Assembly: GCF_028532485.1 (NCBI RefSeq)
Contig: NZ_CP116942.1
Span: forward strand, 2,170,001-2,234,000
Direction: 5' to 3'
DNA: 64,000 nt
Source: Iamia majanohamensis
GTDB taxonomy: Bacteria; Actinomycetota; Acidimicrobiia; Acidimicrobiales; Iamiaceae
The notes under the pieces were generated by a model. It was given only the letters and a program-made list of their open reading frames with translations. It made no database searches and had not been told where the DNA came from. How positions within the stretch are numbered: the first letter of the stretch is position 1; each line of letters starts with the position of its first letter. The position numbers and the translations under genes were made by a program. Of this stretch, positions 13,940 to 24,058 are shown piece by piece.

Positions 13940-14057
13940 TTTCGGTGGCGATGGCGGAGGGGTCACACCCGTACCCATTCCGAACACGGAAGTTAAGCCC
14001 TCCAGCGCCGATGGTACTTGGGGAGAGATCCCCTGGGAGAGTAGGTCGCCGCCGGAT
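13940..14057 (+). rRNA. rrf: 5S ribosomal RNA
   Basis: About 118 nt. TCGGTGGCGATGGCGG at the 5' side pairs with GGTCGCCGCCGG at the 3' side. The internal CCGAACACGGAAGTTAAG loop is diagnostic. It lies 75 nt after the 23S gene. Confidence 0.95.
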
Positions 14058-14068
14058 TTCGCCTGATC

Positions 14069-14096
14069 GACCCCCCTGCCTCCGGGCAGGGGGGTC
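14069..14096 (+). terminator. rRNA operon terminator
   Basis: Perfect 12-bp stem (GACCCCCCTGCC, loop TCCG, GGCAGGGGGGTC) 12 bp after 5S. The T-run is weak, as is usual in high-GC actinobacteria. Confidence 0.8.
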
Positions 14097-14154
14097 GTTC
14101 GCGTCCCCCCACGGCCCCGGGGCCCGGACATGGGGCCGAGCGCGGGTCGACCAC

Positions 14155-14160
14155 TACAGT
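14155..14160 (+). promoter_or_regulatory. -10 element of the TPR gene (leaderless)
   Basis: TACAGT ends 6 nt before the GTG at 14167. Confidence 0.45.
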
Positions 14161-14166
14161 GCCCCG

Positions 14167-15489
14167 GTGCCCCGACCTGATCCCGACCGCCCGCGCGACG
14201 ACGACCTCGAGCGCCGCCGGCGCGAGGCGCGGCGGTCCGACCCCGAGGCCCGGGGCGACGGCGCCGGGCCCGACCGACGGGGCTGGGGCGGCGTGGCCCG
14301 TCGCGGCGCGGCCCAGGTGGGCGGGGAGCGTCCCGACCGGGGCGATCGCAACCGTGGGGGGCGCCCCGCCGGCCGGGGCGACGGCCAGCGCCGGGGGAGT
14401 GGCAGCCGGGGCGACGGGCGCCCGTCGGGCCGGCGTGACGACGGGAGGGGGCGGTCGGGTGACGCAGCCCGAGGGCGTGGTGGCGACGAGGGTCCGCCCC
14501 GTCGCCTCGACTCCCGAGGTCGCCCGGTGTCCCGGGGCGGCCGGGGCCAGGGGCCCGGGGCCGGTCGGCCCCGCCCGGGCGACGACGGCCGAGGCCCCCG
14601 GGACCGGCGCGGCCCCGATCGGGGCCCGACGCGCAGTGGCGACCAGGGCGGGCGCAGCGACGCCTCCCGGGGTGGCGGCGGCCGCCGACCCGCACCTGGG
14701 GTCGCACCTCGGCGGGATCGCCCCGACGCCGATCGGGACCGGGGGGAGCGCCGGGGACCGCCGCCGGCGAGCCCGCCGCCCCCGCACGAGCCCGAGGTCT
14801 GGGTGCGCGACGACGCTCCCCCCGCCCCGCCCCCGCGCGCCCGCCGGCGGGAGCGCAGCGCCCCGATCGACACCGAGCTGGTCGAGGGCGAGCTGCGCCG
14901 GGCGCTGGGCCCGGCCCGGGCCTCGCGCGCCGCGGGCCGGGTGGCCGACGCAGCCCACGCCTTCGCCAACGAGCGGCTCGACGACGCCCGTCGCACCCTG
15001 GCCCCGATCGCCAAGGAGGCGCCCGGCGCCTCGGTGGTCCGCGAGCTGCTCGGCCTCACCCTCTACCAGCAGGGGCGCTGGCGACCGGCGGCCAAGGAGC
15101 TGGAGGCCTTCCGGGACCTGACCGGGTCGGTCGACCAGAACCCGGTGCTGGCCGACTGCTACCGGGCGGTGGGCCGCCACGCCGACGCCGAGGCGCTGTG
15201 GGACGAGCTGCGGTCGGCCTCGCCGAGCGCGGAGCTGGTGGCCGAGGGGCGGATCGTGGCCGCCGGCTCGCTGGCCGACCGGGGTCGGATCGACGATGCC
15301 ATCCGCCTGCTCGAGTCGGCCCCCCGGGGCAAGAAGGCGCGCGAGCACCACCTGCGGACCGCCTACGCCCTGGCCGACCTGCGGGAGCGGGCCGGTGACG
15401 TGAGCCGGGCCCGGGAGCTCTTCGGGTGGATCGTGGGGGTGGAGCCGGGCTTCGCCGACGCCCACGAGCGCCTCGGCAGCCTCAGCTGA
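14167..15489 (+). CDS. TPR protein with a long RGG/RGD-rich disordered N-terminus
   Basis: 440 residues. Residues 1 to about 230 are almost only Arg, Gly, Asp and Pro, with many RGG, RGR, RGD and GRGG pieces (for example RGGGGRRPAPG), and look disordered. The C-terminal 200 residues form tetratricopeptide-like helical pairs (LLGLTLYQQGRWRPAAKELEAF, ADCYRAVGRHADAEALWDEL, RDRGRIDDAIRLLES-type repeats, LFGWIVGVEPGFADAHERLG). M. tuberculosis has a TPR protein at the same syntenic place (Rv1691, from memory). RGG stretches bind RNA in other proteins; a role here in RNA binding or ribosome assembly is only an inference. The gene follows the rRNA operon directly. Confidence 0.82.
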   Translation: MPRPDPDRPRDDDLERRRREARRSDPEARGDGAGPDRRGWGGVARRGAAQVGGERPDRGDRNRGGRPAGRGDGQRRGSGSRGDGRPSGRRDDGRGRSGDAARGRGGDEGPPRRLDSRGRPVSRGGRGQGPGAGRPRPGDDGRGPRDRRGPDRGPTRSGDQGGRSDASRGGGGRRPAPGVAPRRDRPDADRDRGERRGPPPASPPPPHEPEVWVRDDAPPAPPPRARRRERSAPIDTELVEGELRRALGPARASRAAGRVADAAHAFANERLDDARRTLAPIAKEAPGASVVRELLGLTLYQQGRWRPAAKELEAFRDLTGSVDQNPVLADCYRAVGRHADAEALWDELRSASPSAELVAEGRIVAAGSLADRGRIDDAIRLLESAPRGKKAREHHLRTAYALADLRERAGDVSRARELFGWIVGVEPGFADAHERLGSLS

Positions 15490-15595
15490 GCGGACCGGCT
15501 GTCACACCTCCCCCGTAGCCTGCGGGCACACCGCACGGACGGGTCCGCCCGCCGGTCACCTCCCCCGCCAGCCCCCACCCACCGAGGTGATCCCC

Positions 15596-15949
15596 GTGAA
15601 CGTCGTGCTCCTGCGCGGGACCCTGTCCCGTCCCCCCACCGCCCGTGACCTGCCCTCGGGCGACCAGCTGGTCGCCCTCGAGGTCACCACCCGGCCGCCC
15701 GAGGGTCGGGCTGAGTCCGTCCCCGTCGCCTGGGTCGGCGCGCCCGCCCGCGTGCTCCGGTACCAGGCGGGCGACGAGGTCGTCGTCACCGGTCGCATCC
15801 GCCGCCGGTTCTTCCGGGCCGGGGGCGCCACCGCCAGCCGCACCGAGGTGGTGGCCGACGCGGTGTGGCCGGCCGGCCAGCGGGCCCGCTCGGCCCGGGC
15901 CGTGGCCCGCGCCCTGGAGGGCGTCGACGCCCCCGCGCCCTCGGCCTGA
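15596..15949 (+). CDS. Single-stranded DNA-binding-like OB-fold protein
   Basis: 117 residues. MNVVLLRGTLSRPPTARDLPSGDQLVALEVTT and GDEVVVTGRIRRRFFR match the OB-fold beta-strands of the SSB family. It lacks the acidic C-terminal tail of the replicative SSB, so it is likely a paralogue. The start at 15596 has GAGGTG six bases upstream and gives the usual MNxV N-terminus. An in-frame GTG at 15587 is the alternative. Confidence 0.75.
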   Translation: MNVVLLRGTLSRPPTARDLPSGDQLVALEVTTRPPEGRAESVPVAWVGAPARVLRYQAGDEVVVTGRIRRRFFRAGGATASRTEVVADAVWPAGQRARSARAVARALEGVDAPAPSA

Positions 15950-15962
15950 CGGACACCTGGAC

Positions 15963-15992
15963 GGCGCCCCCGGCCGGTTGCACGGGGGCGCC
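15963..15992 (+). terminator. Terminator after the SSB-like gene
   Basis: Perfect 10-bp stem (GGCGCCCCCG / CGGGGGCGCC) with a 10-nt loop, 13 bp after the stop. Confidence 0.6.
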
Positions 15993-16049
15993 CGGGGTCG
16001 GCCATCATGAGGGCTTCCCTGATCGCCCAGCCGAAGGCCAGACCCACTG

Positions 16050-16937
16050 ATGAACCAGGAGCAGCTCGACAAGGTGCGGGCGGGGGACGGCTTCATCGCC
16101 GCCCTCGACCAGAGCGGGGGCAGCAGCCCCAAGGCCCTGCGCCTGTACGGCGTCGAGGAGGACGAGTACTCCGGCGACGACGAAATGTTCGACCGCATCC
16201 ACGAGATGCGGACCCGGATCATGACCAGCCCGGGCTTCACCGGGGCGCGGGTGCTCGGCGCCATCCTCTTCGAGGACACCATGGACCGCCAGGTCGAGGG
16301 CCGGGACACCGGCGACTACCTCTGGTCGGTGAAGGGCGTCGTCCCGTTCCTGAAGGTCGACAAGGGCCTGGCCGACGAGGTCGACGGGGCCCAGGTCATG
16401 AAGCCCATCCCCGGGCTCGACGACCTGCTGTCCCGCGCCGTGGGCAAGGGCATGTTCGGCACCAAGATGCGCTCGGTCATCAAGGTGGCCGACCCCGCCG
16501 GCGTGGCCGCGGTCGCCGACCAGCAGTTCGAGGTCGGGCGCCAGATCATGGCCGCCGGCCTGGTGCCCATCATCGAGCCCGAGATCGACATCCACAGCCC
16601 GTCCAAGGCCGAGGCCGAGGCGCTGCTGCGCGACGCCATCCTGGGCCACCTCTCGGACCTCGCGCCCGACCAGCTGGTCATGCTCAAGCTGACCCTGCCC
16701 GAGGAGGACGGCTTCTACCAGCCCCTCGTCGACCACCCCAACGTGGTGCGCGTGGTCGCCCTCTCGGGCGGCTACAGCCGCGACGACGCCAACGCCCGGC
16801 TGGCCCGGAACCCCGGCGTCATCGCCAGCTTCTCCCGCGCCCTCACCGAGGGGCTCACCGCCCAGCAGTCGGCCGAGGAGTTCGACGGCGCCCTCGACGG
16901 CTCGATCCAGGCCATCTACGAGGCCTCGGTCGCCTGA
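16050..16937 (+). CDS. fda: Fructose-bisphosphate aldolase, class I
   Basis: Cleaves fructose 1,6-bisphosphate in glycolysis, or condenses trioses in gluconeogenesis. 295 residues matching the short bacterial class I family: [46 protein letters not shown], and [13 protein letters not shown], plus [10 protein letters not shown]. Schiff-base lysines lie in conserved KVDKG or KLTLP contexts. Start ATG at 16050. It ends 25 bp from the convergent nucleotidyltransferase gene. Confidence 0.93.
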   Translation: MNQEQLDKVRAGDGFIAALDQSGGSSPKALRLYGVEEDEYSGDDEMFDRIHEMRTRIMTSPGFTGARVLGAILFEDTMDRQVEGRDTGDYLWSVKGVVPFLKVDKGLADEVDGAQVMKPIPGLDDLLSRAVGKGMFGTKMRSVIKVADPAGVAAVADQQFEVGRQIMAAGLVPIIEPEIDIHSPSKAEAEALLRDAILGHLSDLAPDQLVMLKLTLPEEDGFYQPLVDHPNVVRVVALSGGYSRDDANARLARNPGVIASFSRALTEGLTAQQSAEEFDGALDGSIQAIYEASVA

Positions 16938-16962
16938 CCCGCTGGCCCGACCCCGCCGGCGG

Positions 16963-17586
16963 TCAGCCGTCGGCGGGGTGGTCCCGGGCCCAGGAGGCCA
17001 GGTCCTCGACGGTGTCGACGTCGGTGGGGTCGCCCGGGCACGGGACCTCCACCACCAGGTCGGGGCGGGCCCGGAGCAGCCGGCGCGCCCCCTCGTCCCC
17101 CGCAGACGGCAGGTCGGCCCAGACCTCCGCCCCCAGGCGCACGGGGTGGCCCCGGCGACCGGCGTAGGTCGCCACCGCCAGCGGTGACGGCGTGCCGGCC
17201 ACGGCCCGCCACGCCGCCGCCGTGATCCCGGGCTGGTCGGCCAGGGCCACGGTGAGCGCGGCCGCACCCCTGCTCCGGGCCCAGTCGACGGCGAGGGCGA
17301 GCGAGGTGGCCTGGCCCTCTGCCCACCGCTGGTTGGCCACGGCCACGACGCCGGTCGGCAGGGGCCCGAGGGCCTCGGCCGGCACCGGTCCCACGACGAC
17401 GGCGACGGCCTCGAGCCCGGCGGCGGTGGCCACCGCCACGGCCCGGCCCACCAGGGTGCTGCCGTCGGGCAGGGGCGCGAGGACCTTCGGCGTCGGGCCC
17501 CGGAAGCGCTGCCCGGCCCCGGCGGCCAGCACCGCGCCCACGCCGGCCGGTCGCGGCCCGGCCCCCTCCGCGGTGTCGTCCTCCAC
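16963..17586 (-). CDS. MobA/MocA-like nucleotidyltransferase
   Basis: 207 residues. GVGAVLAAGAGQRF followed by PKVLAPLPDGSTLVGRAV is the nucleotide-binding N-terminus of the MobA-like NTP transferase family. DQPGI and GRRGHPVRLG fit the MocA type, which adds CMP or GMP to molybdopterin. Clear molybdenum-cofactor partners are absent nearby, so the exact substrate (molybdopterin, or the F420 precursor phospholactate) is open. The next gene in this orientation resembles an F420 enzyme. Start GTG at 17586, preceded by CAGGCT; a longer frame upstream would run through the neighbouring gene and was not used. Confidence 0.8.
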   Translation of the reverse strand: MEDDTAEGAGPRPAGVGAVLAAGAGQRFRGPTPKVLAPLPDGSTLVGRAVAVATAAGLEAVAVVVGPVPAEALGPLPTGVVAVANQRWAEGQATSLALAVDWARSRGAAALTVALADQPGITAAAWRAVAGTPSPLAVATYAGRRGHPVRLGAEVWADLPSAGDEGARRLLRARPDLVVEVPCPGDPTDVDTVEDLASWARDHPADG

Positions 17587-17593
17587 GGCCCGC

Positions 17594-17599
17594 AGCCTG
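17594..17599 (-). promoter_or_regulatory. -10 element of the nucleotidyltransferase gene (leaderless)
   Basis: CAGGCT on the minus strand ends 7 nt before the GTG at 17586. Confidence 0.4.
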
Positions 17600-17639
17600 C
17601 CACCGGTCGGCGGCCGGGGCGGACGCCCGGGCCCGGGGG

Positions 17640-18128
17640 TCAGGTGCGGTGGAGGCGGAAGACCCGGATCTGGCGCTCGGCGCGCGCCGCGTAGCGGTCG
17701 AAGGTCGGCCAGATGGCGGTGGCGCGGTCCCAGGCCGTGGCCCGGGCCTCGCCCTCGAGCAGCTCGGCGGTGACCGGGATGTCCTCCCGGCCGTAGGAGA
17801 TGGAGGCCTCGGGCCGGGCCAGCAGGTTGGCGGTCCAGGCCGGGTGGTGGGTCTGGCCGAAGTTGGAACCCAGCACCAGCCAGGTGCCCTCGGGCTCGGG
17901 GACGCACATGAGCGGGGACTCCCGGGACAGGCCGCTGCGCCGCCCGGTGGTGGTGAGCACGAGCCCGGGCAGCAGCGCCCGCGAGAGCAGGACCCGCCCG
18001 CCGGTCAGGCGGTGCAGCGCGCGGTCGACGGGGGGCACCACGTGGGGCCCCACCCGGGCGAAGGCGGGGCTGCCGGCCACCTTCTGCACGGTGCGGCCCC
18101 AGAGCCCGTCGATGGCGATGCGGTCCAC
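17640..18128 (-). CDS. Deazaflavin (F420)-dependent nitroreductase family protein
   Basis: 162 residues in the split-barrel Ddn family, which uses reduced F420 to reduce quinones or nitro compounds. The core is LLPGLVLTTTGRRSGLSRESPLMCVPEPEGTW in adjoining strands, followed by LVLGSNFGQTHHPAWTANLLARPEASI. This is the family signature. The GTG start has GAGGAG six bases upstream. It is divergent from korA, with a Crp-like palindrome between them. Confidence 0.88.
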   Translation of the reverse strand: MDRIAIDGLWGRTVQKVAGSPAFARVGPHVVPPVDRALHRLTGGRVLLSRALLPGLVLTTTGRRSGLSRESPLMCVPEPEGTWLVLGSNFGQTHHPAWTANLLARPEASISYGREDIPVTAELLEGEARATAWDRATAIWPTFDRYAARAERQIRVFRLHRT

Positions 18129-18201
18129 GGTGCGCTCCTCGACGCCGGGGGTGGGGGTGTCCGGCCGGCGGCAGCGTAGGGCGGTCGGCCCGCCCCGCCC
18201 T

Positions 18202-18217
18202 CGTGAAGGGCTTCACG
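18202..18217. promoter_or_regulatory. Crp/Fnr-type operator upstream of korA
   Basis: CGTGAAGGGCTTCACG contains GTGA-N6-TCAC, the core of Crp/Fnr-family sites, with 7-bp arms. It lies between the divergent reductase and korA. TACCCT at 18249-18254 may be the korA -10. Confidence 0.5.
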
Positions 18218-18291
18218 TGACATCCGTCGCACCTCGGGGCGGCGTCGCTACCCTGACCCCGCAGTCAACGTCGACGCCACAGGGGGCACCC

Positions 18292-20190
<1,899 letters not shown>

Positions 20191-20236
20191 CCGCCCGGCC
20201 CGTCCCCGTCCACCCCGTCCCCGAGAGGCAGCGCTG

Positions 20237-21259
<1,023 letters not shown>

Positions 21260-21268
21260 GGGGGCGCC

Positions 21269-22477
21269 TCAGCAGGCCCGGAAGACGACCCCGGTCTTGG
21301 GCTTGGGGTGGAAGAACGTGGTCTTGGCCGGCATCCGGGCCTCGGAGCGGGCGTTCTCGGCGATCTGGGCCACCGTGGCCGGACGCAGCAGCAGGCCGGC
21401 CGCGGCCTGCCCCCCGGTGACGGCCCGCTGCACCAGGTCGGTGCCGTGCTGGGGGCGCACCTCGACCCCCTCCAGCTGGCCCAGGGCGTGGGCCGCCCGG
21501 GCGCTGTCGAGGTCCTCGACGCCGACGAAGGCGTCCTCGGCCGGCAGGAGCAGGGTGGCGCCGCCGTCCGGGCCGACCAGGGCCAGGGCCCCGACCTCGT
21601 CCATCAGGGCCAGCACCTCGCCGTCGGCCACCGCAGAGGCGGGCACCGGGGCGCCGACCGTCGTGAACCACGGGGCCAGGGCGTCGCCGAGGGCCTCGGC
21701 GTCGAGGCCCTCGACCAGGCGGTGGATCGGGCGCACGGTGAGCTCGTCGGCGGTCAGCTCGACCACCAGGGCCATCAGCTGGTCGCTGCCCAGCTCGGCG
21801 CCGGGGCCGGCGGCGGCCCGGCGCTCGTCGCGGTGGAGCAGGGCGGTCTCGTAGCGGTGGTGGCCGTCGGCCACCACCGCGGGGCGGGAGCCCACGGCCT
21901 CGGCGATGGCGGCCACGCGCGCCGGGTCGTCGACCACCCAGGTGGCGTGGCCCACCCCGTCGTCGTCGGTCCACTCGTCGCGGGCCGGGCCGTCGGGCTC
22001 GAGGAGGGCGGTGAGGCCCTCGGCGGGGGAGAGGACCCAGATGGCCGAGAGGTTGGCGCACGTGGCCCGCAGCAGGTCGAGCCGGTCGGTCCTCGCCTTC
22101 GGGGTGGTGTGCTCGTGGGGGAGGATGCGCCCCTCGTCGGGGCCCGACAGCTCGAGGGCGCCGATCACCCCGAGGGTCCGGGCCGGGCGGCCCCGGTCGT
22201 CGGTGTAGGTCATGCGGTAGACGGTGAAGGTCGGGCGGTCGTCGGTCACGAGGGTGCCGTCGGCCCGCCAGGCGTCGAAGGTGGCCGCCGCGGCGGTGTA
22301 GCGGTCGGCCCCGTCGGCCTCGTCGGGGAGGTCGAACAGGACGGCGTTGCGGTCCGACCGGGCCACCAGGGCGGCGCGGTCGTCGGCGTCGACGACGTCG
22401 TAGGGCGGGGCGGTGACGAGGGCCGGGTCGAAGCGCTCGGCGTAGCGGATCCCGGGGAAGGGGGAGAAGGGGGGCAC
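21269..22477 (-). CDS. DUF1015 family protein
   Basis: 402 residues. The N-terminus PPFSPFPGIRYAERFDPALVTAPPYDVV, then TLGVIGALELSG, ILPHEHTTPKARTDRLDLL, and VVADGHHRYETAL are hallmarks of the DUF1015 family, whose function is unknown. Start GTG at 22477 with CACCAT six bases upstream. It is divergent from the HAD phosphatase gene. Confidence 0.88.
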   Translation of the reverse strand: MPPFSPFPGIRYAERFDPALVTAPPYDVVDADDRAALVARSDRNAVLFDLPDEADGADRYTAAAATFDAWRADGTLVTDDRPTFTVYRMTYTDDRGRPARTLGVIGALELSGPDEGRILPHEHTTPKARTDRLDLLRATCANLSAIWVLSPAEGLTALLEPDGPARDEWTDDDGVGHATWVVDDPARVAAIAEAVGSRPAVVADGHHRYETALLHRDERRAAAGPGAELGSDQLMALVVELTADELTVRPIHRLVEGLDAEALGDALAPWFTTVGAPVPASAVADGEVLALMDEVGALALVGPDGGATLLLPAEDAFVGVEDLDSARAAHALGQLEGVEVRPQHGTDLVQRAVTGGQAAAGLLLRPATVAQIAENARSEARMPAKTTFFHPKPKTGVVFRAC

Positions 22478-22483
22478 GGCGCC

Positions 22484-22489
22484 ATGGTG
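22484..22489 (-). promoter_or_regulatory. -10 element of the DUF1015 gene (leaderless)
   Basis: CACCAT on the minus strand ends 6 nt before the GTG at 22477. Confidence 0.35.
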
Positions 22490-22553
22490 GCACCCGGGCC
22501 GCCGTCGTCGTCCGTCCCCGTCGTCGCGGTCGAGGGGCGGGGGCCGCCCCTGC

Positions 22554-22559
22554 CAGGCT
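22554..22559 (+). promoter_or_regulatory. -10 element of the HAD phosphatase gene (leaderless)
   Basis: CAGGCT ends 6 nt before the GTG at 22566. Confidence 0.4.
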
Positions 22560-22565
22560 GGCCCG

Positions 22566-23375
22566 GTGCCCCCTGCCGCCGGTGACCGACCCGCGCCCCA
22601 GCCCGAGCCGTGGGTGCTCGACCTCGACGGCGTGATGTGGCTGGGCCCCGAGCCCATCCCGGGCTCGGCCCGGGCCGTGGCCCGCCTGCGCGCCGCCGGC
22701 CACGAGGTCGTGTTCGTGACCAACAGCTCGGCCCGGCCGGTGGCCGACGTGGAGGCCGCCCTGGCCGGCCACGGCGTCGAGGCCCGGGGCGCGGTCGTGA
22801 CCTCGGCGGGCGCGGCCGCCGGGCTGCTCGAGCCGGGGGAGCGGGTGCTGGTGTGCGGCGGGCCCGGCCTGGAGGAGGCGGTGGCGGCCCGGGGCGCGGA
22901 GGCGGTGGTCGTCGGCCCCGCCGACCCGGGCCCGATCGACGCGGTGGTGTGCGGGTACTGGCCGGGCGTCGACCACGCCCGGCTGCGCTGGGCCGCCACG
23001 GCCGTGCACCGGGGGGCCCGGCTCCTCGCCAGCAACGACGACGCCACCTACCCGACGCCGGAGGGCCTGGTGCCCGGCAGCGGGGCCACCCTGGCGGCGG
23101 TGGAGCGGGCCGCCGGGACCCGCGCCGTGGTCGCGGGCAAGCCCCACCCGCCGATGGCCGACGCCCTGCGGGCCCGGCTGGGCGACCGGGGCACGGTGGT
23201 GGGGGACCGGCCCGACACCGACGGGCTGCTGGCGGCGGCGCTGGGGTGGCGCTTCACCCTCGTGCTCTCCGGCGTCACCCCCACGGGCGACGGTGTCGTC
23301 CCCGTCCCCGCCGTGGTCGCGCCGGACCTGGCCACGGCGGTGGACGACGCCCTCGGCGGGCGCAGCCCCGTGTGA
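22566..23375 (+). CDS. HAD-IIA family phosphatase (NagD-like)
   Basis: 269 residues. DLDGVMW near residues 19-25 is the HAD nucleophile motif. FVTNSS is motif II, GKPHPPM carries the motif III Lys, and VVGDRPDTDGLLA the acidic motif IV. The C2a-type cap lies between motifs II and III. The natural substrate is unknown; NagD-like enzymes act on small phosphomonoesters. An HAD protein occupies the same place upstream of tlyA in M. tuberculosis (from memory). Confidence 0.88.
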   Translation: MPPAAGDRPAPQPEPWVLDLDGVMWLGPEPIPGSARAVARLRAAGHEVVFVTNSSARPVADVEAALAGHGVEARGAVVTSAGAAAGLLEPGERVLVCGGPGLEEAVAARGAEAVVVGPADPGPIDAVVCGYWPGVDHARLRWAATAVHRGARLLASNDDATYPTPEGLVPGSGATLAAVERAAGTRAVVAGKPHPPMADALRARLGDRGTVVGDRPDTDGLLAAALGWRFTLVLSGVTPTGDGVVPVPAVVAPDLATAVDDALGGRSPV

Positions 23376-23388
23376 TATTGCCGTTAGC

Positions 23389-23402
23389 AGAGTGCTCACT
23401 CT
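23389..23402. promoter_or_regulatory. 14-bp palindrome upstream of the phasin/H1-like gene
   Basis: AGAGTGCTCACTCT: arms of 6 bp around CT. It overlaps the -35 region of the promoter inferred at 23425, and TTAGCA just before recalls the left half of a CIRCE element. A repressor site is plausible. Confidence 0.4.
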
Positions 23403-23424
23403 TGCAAGCACGCCTCGTCGCCGG

Positions 23425-23430
23425 TACCAT
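23425..23430 (+). promoter_or_regulatory. -10 element of the phasin/H1-like gene (leaderless)
   Basis: TACCAT ends 7 nt before the ATG at 23438. Confidence 0.45.
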
Positions 23431-23437
23431 GCCGTCC

Positions 23438-24058
23438 ATGGCTGACAACTCCCTGAAGCGGTACCTCGACGCGGGCATCGCCTTCACCGCCCTCACGCAG
23501 GCGAAGGCCGAGTCCATCGTCCGCGACCTCGTGAAGACCGGGGAGGTGCAGACCGAGCAGGCCCAGGCCGCGGTCAACGACCTGCTCGACCGGAGCCGGG
23601 CCAACACCGAGCGCATCGTCGAGCTGGTGCGCAACGAGGTCACCGAGCAGGTGAAGTCCATGGGCCTCGTCGGCCAGGCGGAGCTGTCCCGCCTGGAGAA
23701 GCGCATCGAGGGCCTCACCGGCGTGAACACCGCCACCGCGGTCCGCAAGGTCGCCGGCAAGAAGGCAGCGGCCACCCGGGCCGAGGAGGCCGAGGCCCGC
23801 TCCCAGGCGGCCAAGAAGGCGGCCCTCACCCGCAAGGAGAACGAGGCCAAGGAGGCCGCCGTCCGCAAGGTCGCCGGCCAGAAGGCCGCCGCCACCCGGG
23901 CCAAGAAGGCGACCGGGAAGAAGGCCGCGACCAAGAAGAAGGCGGCGGCCAAGAAGGCGCCGGCCAAGAAGAAGGCGGCGGCAAAGAAGGCGCCGGCCAA
24001 GAAGAAGGCCGCGAGCAAGAAGGCGCCGGCCAAGAAGACCGCCGCCAAGAAGGCCTGA
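23438..24058 (+). CDS. Phasin-like protein with a histone-H1-like Lys/Ala tail
   Basis: 206 residues. The N-terminal half is an alpha-helical coiled-coil segment resembling granule-associated phasins of the PhaF type (FTALTQAKAESIVRDLV, then LLDRSRANTERIVELVRNEV). From about residue 105 the sequence turns into Lys/Ala-rich tracts (KVAGKKAAATR twice, then repeated AAKKAPAKK units to the C-terminus), like histone H1 tails. Such two-part proteins bind DNA and polyester granules in other bacteria. No PHA synthase gene lies in this window, so a nucleoid role is equally possible. Start chosen at 23438 because TACCAT lies 7 nt before it; an in-frame ATG at 23429 overlaps that hexamer. Confidence 0.75.
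   Translation: MADNSLKRYLDAGIAFTALTQAKAESIVRDLVKTGEVQTEQAQAAVNDLLDRSRANTERIVELVRNEVTEQVKSMGLVGQAELSRLEKRIEGLTGVNTATAVRKVAGKKAAATRAEEAEARSQAAKKAALTRKENEAKEAAVRKVAGQKAAATRAKKATGKKAATKKKAAAKKAPAKKKAAAKKAPAKKKAASKKAPAKKTAAKKA

Noticed and set aside
16963-18216. Single 417-codon minus-strand gene joining the nucleotidyltransferase with upstream sequence
   Set aside because: The upstream part runs through the F420-type reductase in another frame and is Arg/Pro-rich. The GTG at 17586 with its -10 element starts the real gene.
23740-24055. Tandem DNA repeat
   Set aside because: The repetition reflects Lys/Ala codons of the H1-like tail in one continuous reading frame, not an independent repeat.
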